Source of the DNA: Platycnemis pennipes
Taxonomy: Eukaryota; Arthropoda; Insecta; Odonata; Platycnemididae
NCBI GenBank assembly: GCA_933228895.1
Contig: OW121854.1
Coordinates: 58,818,609-58,882,608, forward strand
Direction of reading: 5' to 3'
DNA: 64,000 nucleotides
Shown one piece after another: positions 45,475 through 55,774 of the stretch. The notes below the pieces were generated by a model. It made no database searches. It was not told the origin of the DNA and saw nothing but the letters and a program-made list of their open reading frames with translations. Position numbers and translations under genes: made by a program. The number at the start of each line of letters is the position of its first letter. Positions within the stretch are counted from its first letter, which is position 1.

Positions 45475-47400
45475 CATCATCATCATTGGTCAACAATCCT
45501 AGGATTGGTTTGACGCAGCTTTCCACTCGTTTCTTCTATCGGCCAACCTTTTCATTGTGACGTAATTCTTCTCTTTTACATTCTTCACGACCTGTTCCAT
45601 GTATCTCATACGAGGCCTGCCTTTTCCAATCTTCCCGTTCACTTTTCCCTCGACGATAGTCTTCATCAGGCCATCGTGTCTCAAGATATGACCGATTAAG
45701 TTTTCCCTTCTTCTTTTTAGAGTTGTCAGCAGACTTCTCTTTTCTCCTACTCTTCTTAGCACTTCCTCGTTACTTACTCGGTCGATCCATTTAATCTTCA
45801 GCATTCTTCTGTAACACCACATTTCAAATGCTTCTACCCTTTTCTTCTCCGCTGTTGTCATCGTCCATGATTCACTGCCGTAAAGAAAAATGCTCCAGAT
45901 GTATGTTCTGATGAACTGTTTCCTTACTTCTATGCTTGTATTTCCTGCTGTAAGTAGATTCTTCTTCTGAAAGAATGCCCTCTTTGCCTGGGCTATTCTA
46001 CTCACTATTTCTTTCTTGCTTCGTCCAACGTTGGTTACTCTGCTTCCCAGGTAACAGAACTCTTTCACCTCTTCCAGTTTCTGTTTTCCTAGTTTAACGT
46101 TGGTTTTCGCCTCTTCTCTTTTGCTGCACACCAATATCTTAGTCTTCTTCTTATTGATCTTCAGCTGATATCTGGCCATAGTCCTTTCCATGGTTGTTAG
46201 CATCTTATTCAGCTCCTTCTCTGTCTCTGCTATCAGAGCTATGTCATCAGCGAATCGTAGCATGCTGATTGTTTCTCCGTGGATTTTCACTCCAGAACAC
46301 TTCTCCTTGACTTCATTTATGGCTCTCTCGATGTAAACATTAAAAATTACGGGAGACAGTGCGCAGCCTTGTCTCACTCCTTTCCTTATTCTTGCCTCTT
46401 CACAGCTGGGTCCAGATTTAATCACAGCAACTTGGTTTTTGTACAGACTGTGTATAATTCTTCGGTCATTGTAGGACACTCCAATTCCCTTCAGAATTCC
46501 AAGCATTGAATCCCAATCCACGTTGTCAAAGGCCTTCTCTAAATCCACAAAAGCAATGAAGGTCGGTTTGTTCTTCTCCATTCTCTTCTCTATGAGTAGC
46601 CTAAGGGCCAATATTGCTTCCCTTGTACCCTTACTTTTCCTGAATCCGAATTGATCTTCATCCAGGAACTCCTCTGCTTTTCGTTCTATTCTTCTGTAGA
46701 TGATCCTGGTCAGTATCTTTGATGCATGTGTCGTCAGGCTTATAGTCCTAAAATTTTCGCATTTCTCCGCTCTCTTCTTCTTGGGAATAGGAATGATGAT
46801 GTTTTTCTCGAAGTCCCTTGGAATTTCCCCTGTTGAATACATGTCACAGATGGTTTTGTAGAGATGAATTAATGTCTTCTCTCCTGCATTTTTAATTAGT
46901 TCTGCAGGGACATCATCAATACCTGAGGCCTTATTCATCCGAAGATCCCTTACTGCAGCGTCGAATTCCGATCTTAATATTGATGCCCCCATATCATCTA
47001 TTTCCACTTCGCTTTCCTCTTCAATAGCTTTTGTGCTGAGATTTTTTCCATTGTATAGCTCTTCCAGATATTCTTTCCACCTCTTCACTTTGTCCTCGTT
47101 TTCAATCAAAATTCCTCCATTCTTGTCCCTTATGGCATTGCCTCTTGCGCTCCGTTCCTTGAAGTGGTTCCTCACTATGCTGTAGGCCGCTTCCACCTTT
47201 CCAAGTGCAAGGTTGCTTTGTACATCTTCGCAAAGATTTTTCAACCACAGCTCTTTAGCTTTCCTTGCTTTGCGACTTATTTCGTTCCTTATTCTTTTGT
47301 AGCCGAGCTGCCCTTCTTCAGTTTTCGCATTCTTGTACTTTCTTCTTTCTTCAATCAATTCTAAGACTTCCTCCGTGATCCATGGCTTCTTCATTGGGCT
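45475..47400 (-). mobile_element. RTE-like LINE, 5'-truncated, with open RT frame
   Basis: The best preserved mobile element in the window. The 3' end is a short (ATG)n microsatellite (CATCATCATCATCATCATT on the plus strand, 45472-45487), typical of RTE-type LINEs. The frame begins near residues that normally follow the endonuclease domain and is preceded by unrelated sequence with a stop nine bases upstream, so the endonuclease was lost by 5' truncation. Other pieces of the same family are at 3.8, 8.1, 14.6, 17.1 and 30.9 kb. Confidence 0.9.
45499..47394 (-). CDS. RTE-like LINE reverse transcriptase (631 residues, lacks endonuclease)
   Basis: A reverse transcriptase that would copy LINE RNA at a nicked target site in the nucleus. 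Residues 1-60 are a basic linker (MKKPWITEEVLELIEERRKY at the start). RT core: NKASGIDDVPAELIKNAG (154-171), IIIPIPKKK (199-207), FRTISLTTHASKI (215-227), EDQFGFRKSKGTREA (246-260), FVDLEKAFDNVDW (282-294, first catalytic Asp 284), KGVRQGCALSP (338-348) and LRFADDIALIAE (379-390, catalytic Asp pair 383-384). The C-terminal block has YGSESWT (505-511), GHILRHDG (568-575) and GKGRPRMRYMEQ (590-601). All catalytic Asp are present and the frame is uninterrupted, but the N-terminal endonuclease is missing, so it is unlikely to move on its own. Clade assignment (RTE/BovB-like) is inferred from the FADD box and the 3' microsatellite tail. Confidence 0.9.
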   Translation of the reverse strand: MKKPWITEEVLELIEERRKYKNAKTEEGQLGYKRIRNEISRKARKAKELWLKNLCEDVQSNLALGKVEAAYSIVRNHFKERSARGNAIRDKNGGILIENEDKVKRWKEYLEELYNGKNLSTKAIEEESEVEIDDMGASILRSEFDAAVRDLRMNKASGIDDVPAELIKNAGEKTLIHLYKTICDMYSTGEIPRDFEKNIIIPIPKKKRAEKCENFRTISLTTHASKILTRIIYRRIERKAEEFLDEDQFGFRKSKGTREAILALRLLIEKRMEKNKPTFIAFVDLEKAFDNVDWDSMLGILKGIGVSYNDRRIIHSLYKNQVAVIKSGPSCEEARIRKGVRQGCALSPVIFNVYIERAINEVKEKCSGVKIHGETISMLRFADDIALIAETEKELNKMLTTMERTMARYQLKINKKKTKILVCSKREEAKTNVKLGKQKLEEVKEFCYLGSRVTNVGRSKKEIVSRIAQAKRAFFQKKNLLTAGNTSIEVRKQFIRTYIWSIFLYGSESWTMTTAEKKRVEAFEMWCYRRMLKIKWIDRVSNEEVLRRVGEKRSLLTTLKRRRENLIGHILRHDGLMKTIVEGKVNGKIGKGRPRMRYMEQVVKNVKEKNYVTMKRLADRRNEWKAASNQS

Positions 47401-49885
47401 TTAATAACCGCTTGTGAAGAGTTCTTACTCATAGCCCCAAATTCAGACCACACGAGGGGCAACTATTTCCGGACTTTGGGAAATACGATGACTAGGGCAG
47501 ATTTTTTAAACGAGAATTAGTAGGATAAGTCCAGTAATGCAGTAGATTTCCTACTAATTGTTTTCTATGTACCTAAGTCTAGTTTTTTCACATGGTGTAC
47601 CATTATCGAGCAACTGTCATTCCTTGATTTTGCACTGTTTGGAAAGGTACTTATAAATCAATTGGCTTGGAATTTTAAACCGTAAATATTGATTACATCG
47701 AAGCGATCCTGTTTAAAGGACAATTGTTTTTCCCTAGCTAATAAATCAGATTTACTTTTTATGAGATGCGTCGAAATCGTGATAGCTATTTTAATAAAAA
47801 ATCAAAATTTAAGCAATATCTGCCATGTTTTATCTTCCCTGCTATGCTCAGTGCGGTTATCACATATAATAACAATTGAAAAAATTGCGCTCTTTGTTTC
47901 TATTCGTATTTATAGAAAGAAACCAACCTAACATCGCGAACCAGTATTAGAATTTAATCTTATTGAACCGTCTAATACTTAATTGGAACCTCGAAGAAAT
48001 ACTTTTATTGTATTCTAAATTATTAACCTTTCAACAATTCTCTAGGCTTTAAATTCAAGAAAGCTTTAAAGAAACCGATATGTGAACAAGCAGAATCAAT
48101 AATAATTCAACTTTGAAATGTATTATTTAATTGAATTTTATTACATTAATTAATAATTAAATTAATTTATACATAGTTTCATGATATGTCAAATTTGTTA
48201 TCAACTTTTGATTTATCACAAAATGAATAAAATATTGATGTATTTTATGCAGCTGTTATTGGGTTAACATTCAAGAAAACAGTAAGAAATGTATTGTATT
48301 TGATGCAACGTCTATCATGTTCTCTCGAAGGACGGTTTGAAATGACTATTAGCAAATTATCACTAGCGATCTGCATATTGTGCATAAATTCTCGCAGGTC
48401 GCAATGTATAATCCAAAATTTAATATTCAGGTGATGTTTTTGACATGATTTCAGTATTCATTCAACGACTTAGCACCAGCAAAATCGAAATAACTGACTG
48501 ATGATAGATAATTGTGGAATTGTAGTCTTACTCACAAGTAATCATATCACCGGCTATGGATAAGTGTGAACATTTATCTGATGTATGTAACTGAGGAAAG
48601 AGAAAAAGTCATATATTGCTTACATTTTACTGACCTAAGGATGAGAGTGGTGCAAAATGACAGCAGTTGTTGACGCACCCTGAAAATCAGAATACATACT
48701 ACTACTACTATGGATAAGTGCGTATGCGCAGTGATCATGACGATAGGCACGTACGCGTCATGTTTGCACCCGAGACGAAGCATCATGCCCGACCAGAAAT
48801 CTTAAATGGGTGCGGAAACTTTAGGACCCCCCGTGGAGCCACTTGACGGTGTATTTTTACCGATCGTCTGCGAAAGAAGAAATGCGTTCTCGTCAGGCAT
48901 TAAAGTGTCTCTTTATAAATAGAATGAGCCCTATCATCAATCGCCCTGCGCTGGGCTGCGGTCACCTCGGCGTTAAGGCTGCACTCTTCTCATAAAATAT
49001 ATCGATTTCGATGAATACTAATCATCCGATGAAACTTGATTTTATCAAAATAGTTCTAATATCTAGATTTAAATTCTACTTGATAGTTACAAATAGGGGG
49101 GCTAGGACTATAAGGACTGAATTGTCATCACCTTATATATTCTATTGGCATTAATATGTTTGCGTTGAGACAGCACCCGTCTGCTTTTCTCCACCCATTT
49201 AAGTCGCCTATTTAACTCCTCCCAACCTAAGTTCTATATTAAAATTCTCAAAAATTCCCATTTCCTGCCTGCCTTCATACCTATAGTAAGTCCGTTAAAA
49301 TTTTTTCCTAGTATTAACCTTTCTCTGCTACCAAGCTCTATACTTTTTCATTTAATTCGCAATGCAACCAGTTAACCTTTTATATACTTCTCCATGTACA
49401 CATCTCAAAGGCCTTCATTTTCGCTCTTTCCTCTTTCTTCAAGGAGCAGGTTTCTGAGCAATAAAACGCTACTTTTCATTATATAATTGGAATCTTCATC
49501 CTCATTATCCTCCTGCATCCTCTTATTCTTTCAGCTGAGAGGTCCCATCGAAACTTAATTTTTTAGCCAGCGACTTTCTTCGTCAAATGTACTTCGTAAT
49601 GAACCCATTTGAATACAAAAAACTCTCAAGACAGCTGCTTTGTTCCATCGGCTCTACTTGGAGGGGTCCAAACTTAATACTTACTATAATATTTATACTT
49701 CCGAGAATTTCATTACCATTATGAATGCCGATAGTAATTTTTTCATAGCAAATTTAAAAAAAATTAGGATGACTCTTAAATTGGGTATTAGACAGTTCGA
49801 TATTTCCTTAGAACCTAAAAACTCTCCACTCATTCACTCAGTGATTCAACTTGAAGGTTGGTCTTTGGTAGATGAGAGTAGAGCT
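47400..49885. other. Unassigned AT-rich sequence
   Basis: No gene recognised. A (TAC)n run lies at 48697-48712. At 49400-49480 a possible very old LINE trace (AAGGCCTTCATTTTCG, GAGCAGGTTTCTGAGC on the plus strand) is too weak to call. Confidence 0.45.
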
Positions 49886-49889
49886 CACC

Positions 49890-50112
49890 CCGTACCCCCC
49901 GTACTAAGCCAATGGCGTGTGAAATTCACACATTCAGGGTAGGGGGGCCAGTTCGTTTCCCTGGGCCACCTGCGATTTCCTAGGAAGTTCTGACACGCAT
50001 AAAATCGAATCGCGAGGATTTTAGATGGGGGTGTCCAGAAAGGCTCTTGCCCGGGATTTAATCCCGGGACCCTCCGGCCAATAGCTCAGTGTTCTACCCA
50101 CTAGGCCTCCAG
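49890..50112 (-). mobile_element. SINE family B copy
   Basis: On the minus strand a tRNA-like head GGAGGCCTAGTGGGTAGAAC ... GGTCCCGGGATTAAATCCC is followed by CCTTTCTGGACACCCCC and GTGGCCCAGGGAAACGAACT. The same order occurs at 63230-63478. It differs from family A in body sequence. Confidence 0.7.
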
Positions 50113-50149
50113 ACCCAAACCGTCTACTCGGCATATGGAAAAGGCTATT

Positions 50150-50420
50150 TGCTATTGAAAGGGCACTTGCAGAAAAGCTTGGGTTTATTTGGGTTTAAAT
50201 CCCGGCAGGGAAATGTTTTTTTTATCGGTAAACCACTACTTACTTGAGTGCTTTGTGGAGAGAATTTGAGTTCAGCACTATGTCCGTCGCATGGGACGTT
50301 AATCCATGGTCCCCTTGGCGCCTTTCGTTAAGAGCAGGCTAATGTCGACGTAGGGTATTTCTGTACCCTTCTTTCTCACCATTCAATTCCTATCCTCTTA
50401 GCTTTCCTCCCGGTCTGAAG
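50150..50420 (+). mobile_element. SINE family A copy (best preserved body)
   Basis: B box-like GGGTTTAAATCCCGG (50188-50202), a T-run, then CTTGAGTGCTTTGTGGAGAG, GAGTTCAGCACTATGTCCGT, GGACGTTAATCCATGGTCCC, CTTGGCGCCTTTCGTTAAGA and GCAGGCTAATGTCGACG, ending in TTTCCTCCCGGTCTGA. It lies about 40 bp from the minus-strand family B copy, in head-to-head orientation. Confidence 0.8.
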
Positions 50421-50424
50421 CACC

Positions 50425-52400
50425 TTTAAGTGTGGGTACATACTTGAAAACCACAGTTAGGTAGGGTACTTGCAATGCATGATTTCGCACGACAGGCCTC
50501 AGGATAGAGCGTAATTGTTTGTTGATTCCTTTGTGAGGCGCTGAGAGAAAATCTGTGCTGAAGACGTGGAAATAAGGGTTCAGGAACAACGGTGGAAAGC
50601 ACCTTGCGGGTTAAAGTGGGTGACACTGCGGAAATTCAAATGATTAATTCGTGTTTTCTGCGTGAGCTCTGGGCTCTAACCAGCTTGCTCTCTGCTCGAC
50701 CTTCTCCTTACCTCCCCCCAACTCCCACACCCACGCCTCCATTAATACCACCACGCATTATTTCTAAAAATAACACCTATTTTTTTCTCCTAGTGCCGGA
50801 ACTTTTCGTCGTTTCTCTCGATTTTTGTCGGGCCAGAACTAATGTGTGCGGCCCCCTTTTGCCGTGAAGACTCAACCCCTTCCCTTCCCTCGTTTACGAA
50901 TAAACTCCGGACTTAGCTATAACGGCTTGATTTCTTTTTCTTCTCGAGATTTAGAGCCCGTTAAATTCAGATAGCATGACACCGTACGGGTGTGGAAATC
51001 ATGAGGTGGAAACCGCGTGGGGATTTATGTAAGGGTTTATCTCAGAGATTACCGTATCTCAAGCCGTCTCGATCGTACGTAAATTTAAAGAAAAAATATG
51101 GTCGCCGCATCTCAGCGTATTTGCCGTACGAGGCTCATTGCAGTAGGTCTCTCGTTTGGGAACAGGAAAACGTCTGCATTAGAGCAATTTACACTGGTAA
51201 GTCGCGTATATACCCATTTCACGCTCTTCCATCTGCCTGCGGGAGGGAAGAAATTTTATTCAATGGGATGTAATTTTATCTCCGCCAAAAATTATTATGA
51301 TAGCTTCGGTGTGAAGTGAATTTCATAGTTTTGGCTTCCTATGCTCTTTCATGTGGCAGGTACATGAGAGGTAATGTAAAATGGGGAAGAAGACGATTAT
51401 ATTTTAGTGAGAGTGTGAACGGAGATACTGTCTAAACGGGCACTAATTTCAGGTACCTAAAATCGTGCATTAATATGTCAGCAATAATGAAAATTTTTAT
51501 GTAGGTGGCTTTTCTTGAATGTTCATAGGGGCAGTCACTGTAAATGTAATTCTCTCGTCAGAAATCCGAAAAATCTTAAGATTCGAACCTCTCCTAGGAC
51601 GTGGACGTTTTGTCTCTCTTAGGATTACACGTTGCCTATATGGTATCGAAACCTTTCTTTTCTAATAGAACGGAGAGGGAAATATTTATCTAATCATAAC
51701 TGCACTATACCCAAAGGAAACGGCTAAAAACAGTTGAGTGGGGATGCACATATGACTATCTTAAATCATTTCTTGTGGATGATTTTTATTTTCGAGTTGC
51801 GTGTCAATATTTCAACGCCATTGCCATTTCAATATAAAAAAATGGGTAAATTCCTATCGTAATTTGACCTAAATTCCTACCTCATTCCTTTATTCACTCC
51901 TGCCATCACCCCGCCGTGCCCTCTACGTCTTAATACATTCCTCCGATTAATCCGTTGTGATTGCGTGCAGCTGTCCGGAGAGTGGCCACGAAAATCTTGA
52001 GTGGAATTAATGTTCTTGGGTTATTTATTTAAATTGATAATTTTGCATCGTTAGCATTGATGTGGAAAGCCCTCTGACCACCTCACTAGGACGCTGACAT
52101 GGATTGCTTTCAAATCGGTAAGCTATCGTACGACTAAAATCGGATAATGGTAAGGTCATAAAAATATAAAGAATGACTAAAATATATAGAGATACAATAT
52201 TCTGAGGAGTTGTACATAAAAAATAAAAAAATTAGAATATTTTAAAGAAATAAAAGGTACTCATGAATGAGAGGCCAGACAACTTTGACGTTTATTATTT
52301 TACATTGTAAAATCAAGGGCTTTTTAGTTAGTTTAGTGAGAAAATTTAAATTATTTCCCATAGAAATCTCTTGTGCTAGCAATAAACATTATTGCTCATA
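50425..52400. other. Unassigned sequence
   Basis: No gene recognised. Overlapping frames at 50398-50867 and 50992-51319 have no motif. Confidence 0.45.
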
Positions 52401-52403
52401 CTA

Positions 52404-52745
52404 ACAATGTTACTGCTGTGGGGCTGTGCTTGAAACCGTCGGAGTTATATCGAACAGGTAAGTAAGGAGTCACGTGGTATAAACACGAATGATTTGCAAA
52501 TTTGGTATGTTAAAAACGCTGATTACAACCTCATTCATTGTTAACATTTGAGTTTTACCTCTCCTGGGGTCCCCTATAGTCGAGACAGATGAGAAAAACT
52601 GAAGTGAAAATAATTAATGATATTATAACGAACGATTCATACACACTAACTTTGCAAACCATTCCTATTTGTTCCACGTGACTCCTTGGTTACTTATTTG
52701 ATGTAATCAGGAAGGTTTCAAACACAACCCCCCAGGAGACATTTT
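52404..52745. mobile_element. Fold-back (MITE-like) element with ~115-bp imperfect arms
   Basis: The left arm (52404-52520) includes GGGCTGTGCTTGAAACC, AAGGAGTCACGTGG, ATGATTTGCAAATTTGGTAT. The right arm (52628-52745) is its approximate reverse complement: ACTAACTTTGCAAACCATTC, CCACGTGACTCCTTGG, GGTTTCAAACACAACCCCCC. Arm identity is roughly three quarters by eye. No transposase and no clear target duplication. Confidence 0.75.
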
Positions 52746-52824
52746 ACTAGAATATTTAGTTATTAGCTTATTCTTCATTTGCTGTAGCAGTTGTTCGGCG
52801 GAGGGGACTGATAGCTTAAACAAT

Positions 52825-53155
52825 TTGCCCGAATTTGGATAGGTAGGTAATTGGACCGAGGGCTCGGTCGCCCTCGCGAGGGTGCGAATTTTTCAGGGAT
52901 CGGATAATGGGTGGTACAAACTTTGGCAAAGGAATAAGCCTTCTCTTAACGAAAGGCGCCAAGGGTACCACAGTGTAGCGTCCCATCCTACGTGACGGAG
53001 TGCTAAAGAGAATATCTAGTTTCCACACAGAACTCATGCTTTGACAGTGATACCGATAAAATAATTTCTCTCACTTCTGGATTCTAACTCAGGCCCTCGA
53101 GATGAAAAGCTAATACTTAGCCACTGGCCAAACCGATCCGCTTATCTGACCGACG
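52825..53155 (-). mobile_element. SINE family A copy (near full length)
   Basis: The minus strand has the tRNA-like head GGTTTGGCCAGTGGCTAAGT ... CTCGAGGGCCTGAGTTAGAA (53143-53082), then GCATGAGTTCTGTGTGGAAA, CTCCGTCACGTAGGATGGG, ACTGTGGTACCCTTGGCGCC, TTTCGTTAAGAGAAGGCTTA and a tail near 52860. The order equals the plus-strand copies. Confidence 0.8.
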
Positions 53156-53159
53156 AGAC

Positions 53160-55125
53160 TGTACCTTGGCTCCTTAGTTTTTTATGCGTCATTGTAGTTA
53201 ATGTAGTAGTGAAGTGCTTTGAATGACCCCTATATATAATATGATAGCAAGGGTACAACTAGTGTCATTTAAAAGGAAGTATTTTCAAAAAGCCTGGAAC
53301 TTGTAAAAGGAGAAGTGAAAATTGAAGTTAATATTGGCCTTTGACGAATGAGAGTGATTGTACGTGTGGGCGTATGCATAATTACAATTTTTAAAAAATC
53401 ATCGATAACAGACGTAATGCGAAATGCCTTCTAATATCGATGTACCCAAAAATCTAATAATTACGTATCTTCGATCGTTTTAGGAGGCTTTTAAGATGTG
53501 GGCTTATAAAATTGTGGAGAAATTAAGATGGTTTTAAGATGAAGAAAGTAAGAGGATGACGAACGAAGGAATGGCAGGTGTGCAGGACGAGGAAAGAAAG
53601 TTTTGGGAGAGATTCAAGGGAAGCAGGTAAAGTAGATGGAGAAAGTATTCGAAGGCATTAGGCTCCTTGCAGTTCCGTTGGAGAGAACTACGGGGAAGCG
53701 GGAGGACGAATGGGGATTTTAAGCATGTAAGGGATACTAAAAGTTGTGTTGTCCAGAAGGGTCATCATTAGTGTCAGGTGACAGAATTAGTAGGATTAGA
53801 TCTGATTTTTAGGAGCTACTATGGCTACTTTTATATCGCACCGTCTAAACTAAATTATTAAACCTAAGAAAAACAGAACAACCAGGGAGAGATTCGAAAT
53901 CACAAACCTTGGCTAAATGTTGGTTTGAGGTTGGCCAGGTAGGAACTCGCAAAGAAAATACCTACCATTGTCAATAGAGAATTGTGGTAGAAATTACGTC
54001 TTCTTTAACTGTAAAAAATCGTCTGGTTAGGCTTTGACAAGTACAGTAGGCATTGGTGACTTGTTACCGTCAGCGTCCTAATTTCCTGTCTGGAGGTCTA
54101 AGATTCTCCAGACGGAGAATTAGGATGGATCTGAAATTTCGATTTTCTTCGTAATGCCTGAAATATCTCTAGAAGTTATGGCTCTAAAAGAGAAACATGT
54201 CTTTTTGAAAATTAAAATATGTTAACTGATAAATTGAGCGTTGAAGATTAAGTATTCTAGCAAAATCGATTCATTTCCCTTCTATTCCTAGTCCGCGATC
54301 ATCCACCGTATATAGATCTATCGTCCCTACCTAACAACACTGAGCACTTTTGTATTAAAGAAAAATTGTACTGGTATACACGAGAAAGATAACTATACTT
54401 TTTAATAGAAAACAACATATTGCGTGTATTGAGGATTCCTGATATTTGTTTTATTTTACTGCAGGTGGCTCTTGCTAAAACAGGCATGAGTTAGCAGGAT
54501 TAATAGTCATTAATTTTTCTCGCTTATCTGCCCTCATCTCTTATGAATGATTATGCTCATCATGCTCATACCATTTCAGTGGAGTCATGGAGAGTCTAAT
54601 AATGCTTCAATAGTACCATCTCTTTGGAATTTAACTAAATTATGCGGCAATACTTTTCCAAGTAAAAGGTTGATTTGTACTTTCTTCATACCATTAGAAG
54701 CTTCTTCTTGCATCCATTTTTCCGGTTGTGGATGCAATATGTATGGCGTATAATGGAAGGAAACCTACTTTGAAAGCAATTATATGCCAAGACGGTTAAG
54801 AGACTACGTCTATGATGATGAACTTATTTCAAATTTTTAATACGTGTGGAAGAGAATTCTGTTATTGACATCTTTTTGCATCTCTCTACAGGAGAAAACT
54901 TTTACCTGGCGTAAGGCGTTCATTCGAGCAACGCTATAGAGATATTTTGAACTCGTAGCCACTTAACCGTCGACATAATATAAAACTATAATTATATGTA
55001 AAAAGATTGGTTTCCCGTATCTCCTGAGAATGACATGTTGAAGCTAATGTATTGTGAATTAAACCTTCATACCTTTTATTCCGCTGGAACCATTTCCTTG
55101 TCACTCGTCTTGAAAGCGGATAATT
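53160..55125. other. Unassigned AT-rich sequence
   Basis: No recognisable gene. A purine-rich plus-strand stretch lies at 53520-53720. Confidence 0.45.
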
Positions 55126-55129
55126 TTGA

Positions 55130-55520
55130 GAAGAGCTTTTGGCAAATCATGCATCGAGCGTCGGTGAAAGTGAGGACGAAGATGAGGAAATAAGAGCGCA
55201 AAGTGTGGAGATAAAGAAGGGGAGAAAATTCGGGGGAGGAAAGAAGAAGAGGGAGACAAAAAGTGGGAAAAGTAGAGAAGGAAGGCGCAGAGGGTCCTTA
55301 AGGTTTTTGTGCGAGGCCGACGACTAAATATACCCTCTCCCCAAGACAGTCACTGTCGCGACGGATTGGGGGAGGTAGGAGACTTCGGACAGACGGGGAG
55401 GCATGGGGAAGAGTGCCCGGCACGTGGGGGGAGGGATGAAGGGGATGGGATAGGTTCTCGCGGACATGCCTATCGCGTCGACCTATACGGACATACTATC
55501 ACGTCGACAGATACGTCGCT
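55130..55520. other. Purine-rich to CpG-rich patch
   Basis: 55160-55310 is A/G-rich (Glu/Lys/Arg-coding on plus, giving a 62-codon frame), then 55320-55520 is CpG-rich with a small GTCGAC repeat (55477 and 55503). No protein family can be supported. Confidence 0.35.
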
Positions 55521-55649
55521 GATTTCTCCACTTCGTGAGAACGGTAATCGTCTCGCTATTTGGTATGTTAAGTTTATCAATTTTTGCGCACATTTTTTTC
55601 TCTAGGAGTCGTTATTCCGTGGTCAATGTTCTATAAATGCATAAGGAGT

Positions 55650-55772
55650 ATTTATGGAATGCATATATGGAATGTGCGAATTCCATATATGTATATATAC
55701 ATAAATGGAATGCATACATTCCATATATGTATTTCATATATTCCATATAGTAATACATACGTGGAATGTCCT
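55650..55772. repeat. AT-rich alternating palindromic repeat
   Basis: TGGAATGCATA and its complement TATGCATTCCA-type units alternate, mixed with CATATATG and GTATATATAC, so the region can fold into several hairpins. Confidence 0.75.
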
Positions 55773-55774
55773 AA

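Noticed and set aside
49240..49600. LINE fragment
   Set aside because: A few words resemble a reversed LINE thumb region, but no block of more than a handful of residues could be aligned.
53500..53780. LINE C-terminal fragment on the plus strand
   Set aside because: Basic, Arg/Lys/Glu-rich translations vaguely resemble LINE tails, but the purine-rich composition alone explains this.
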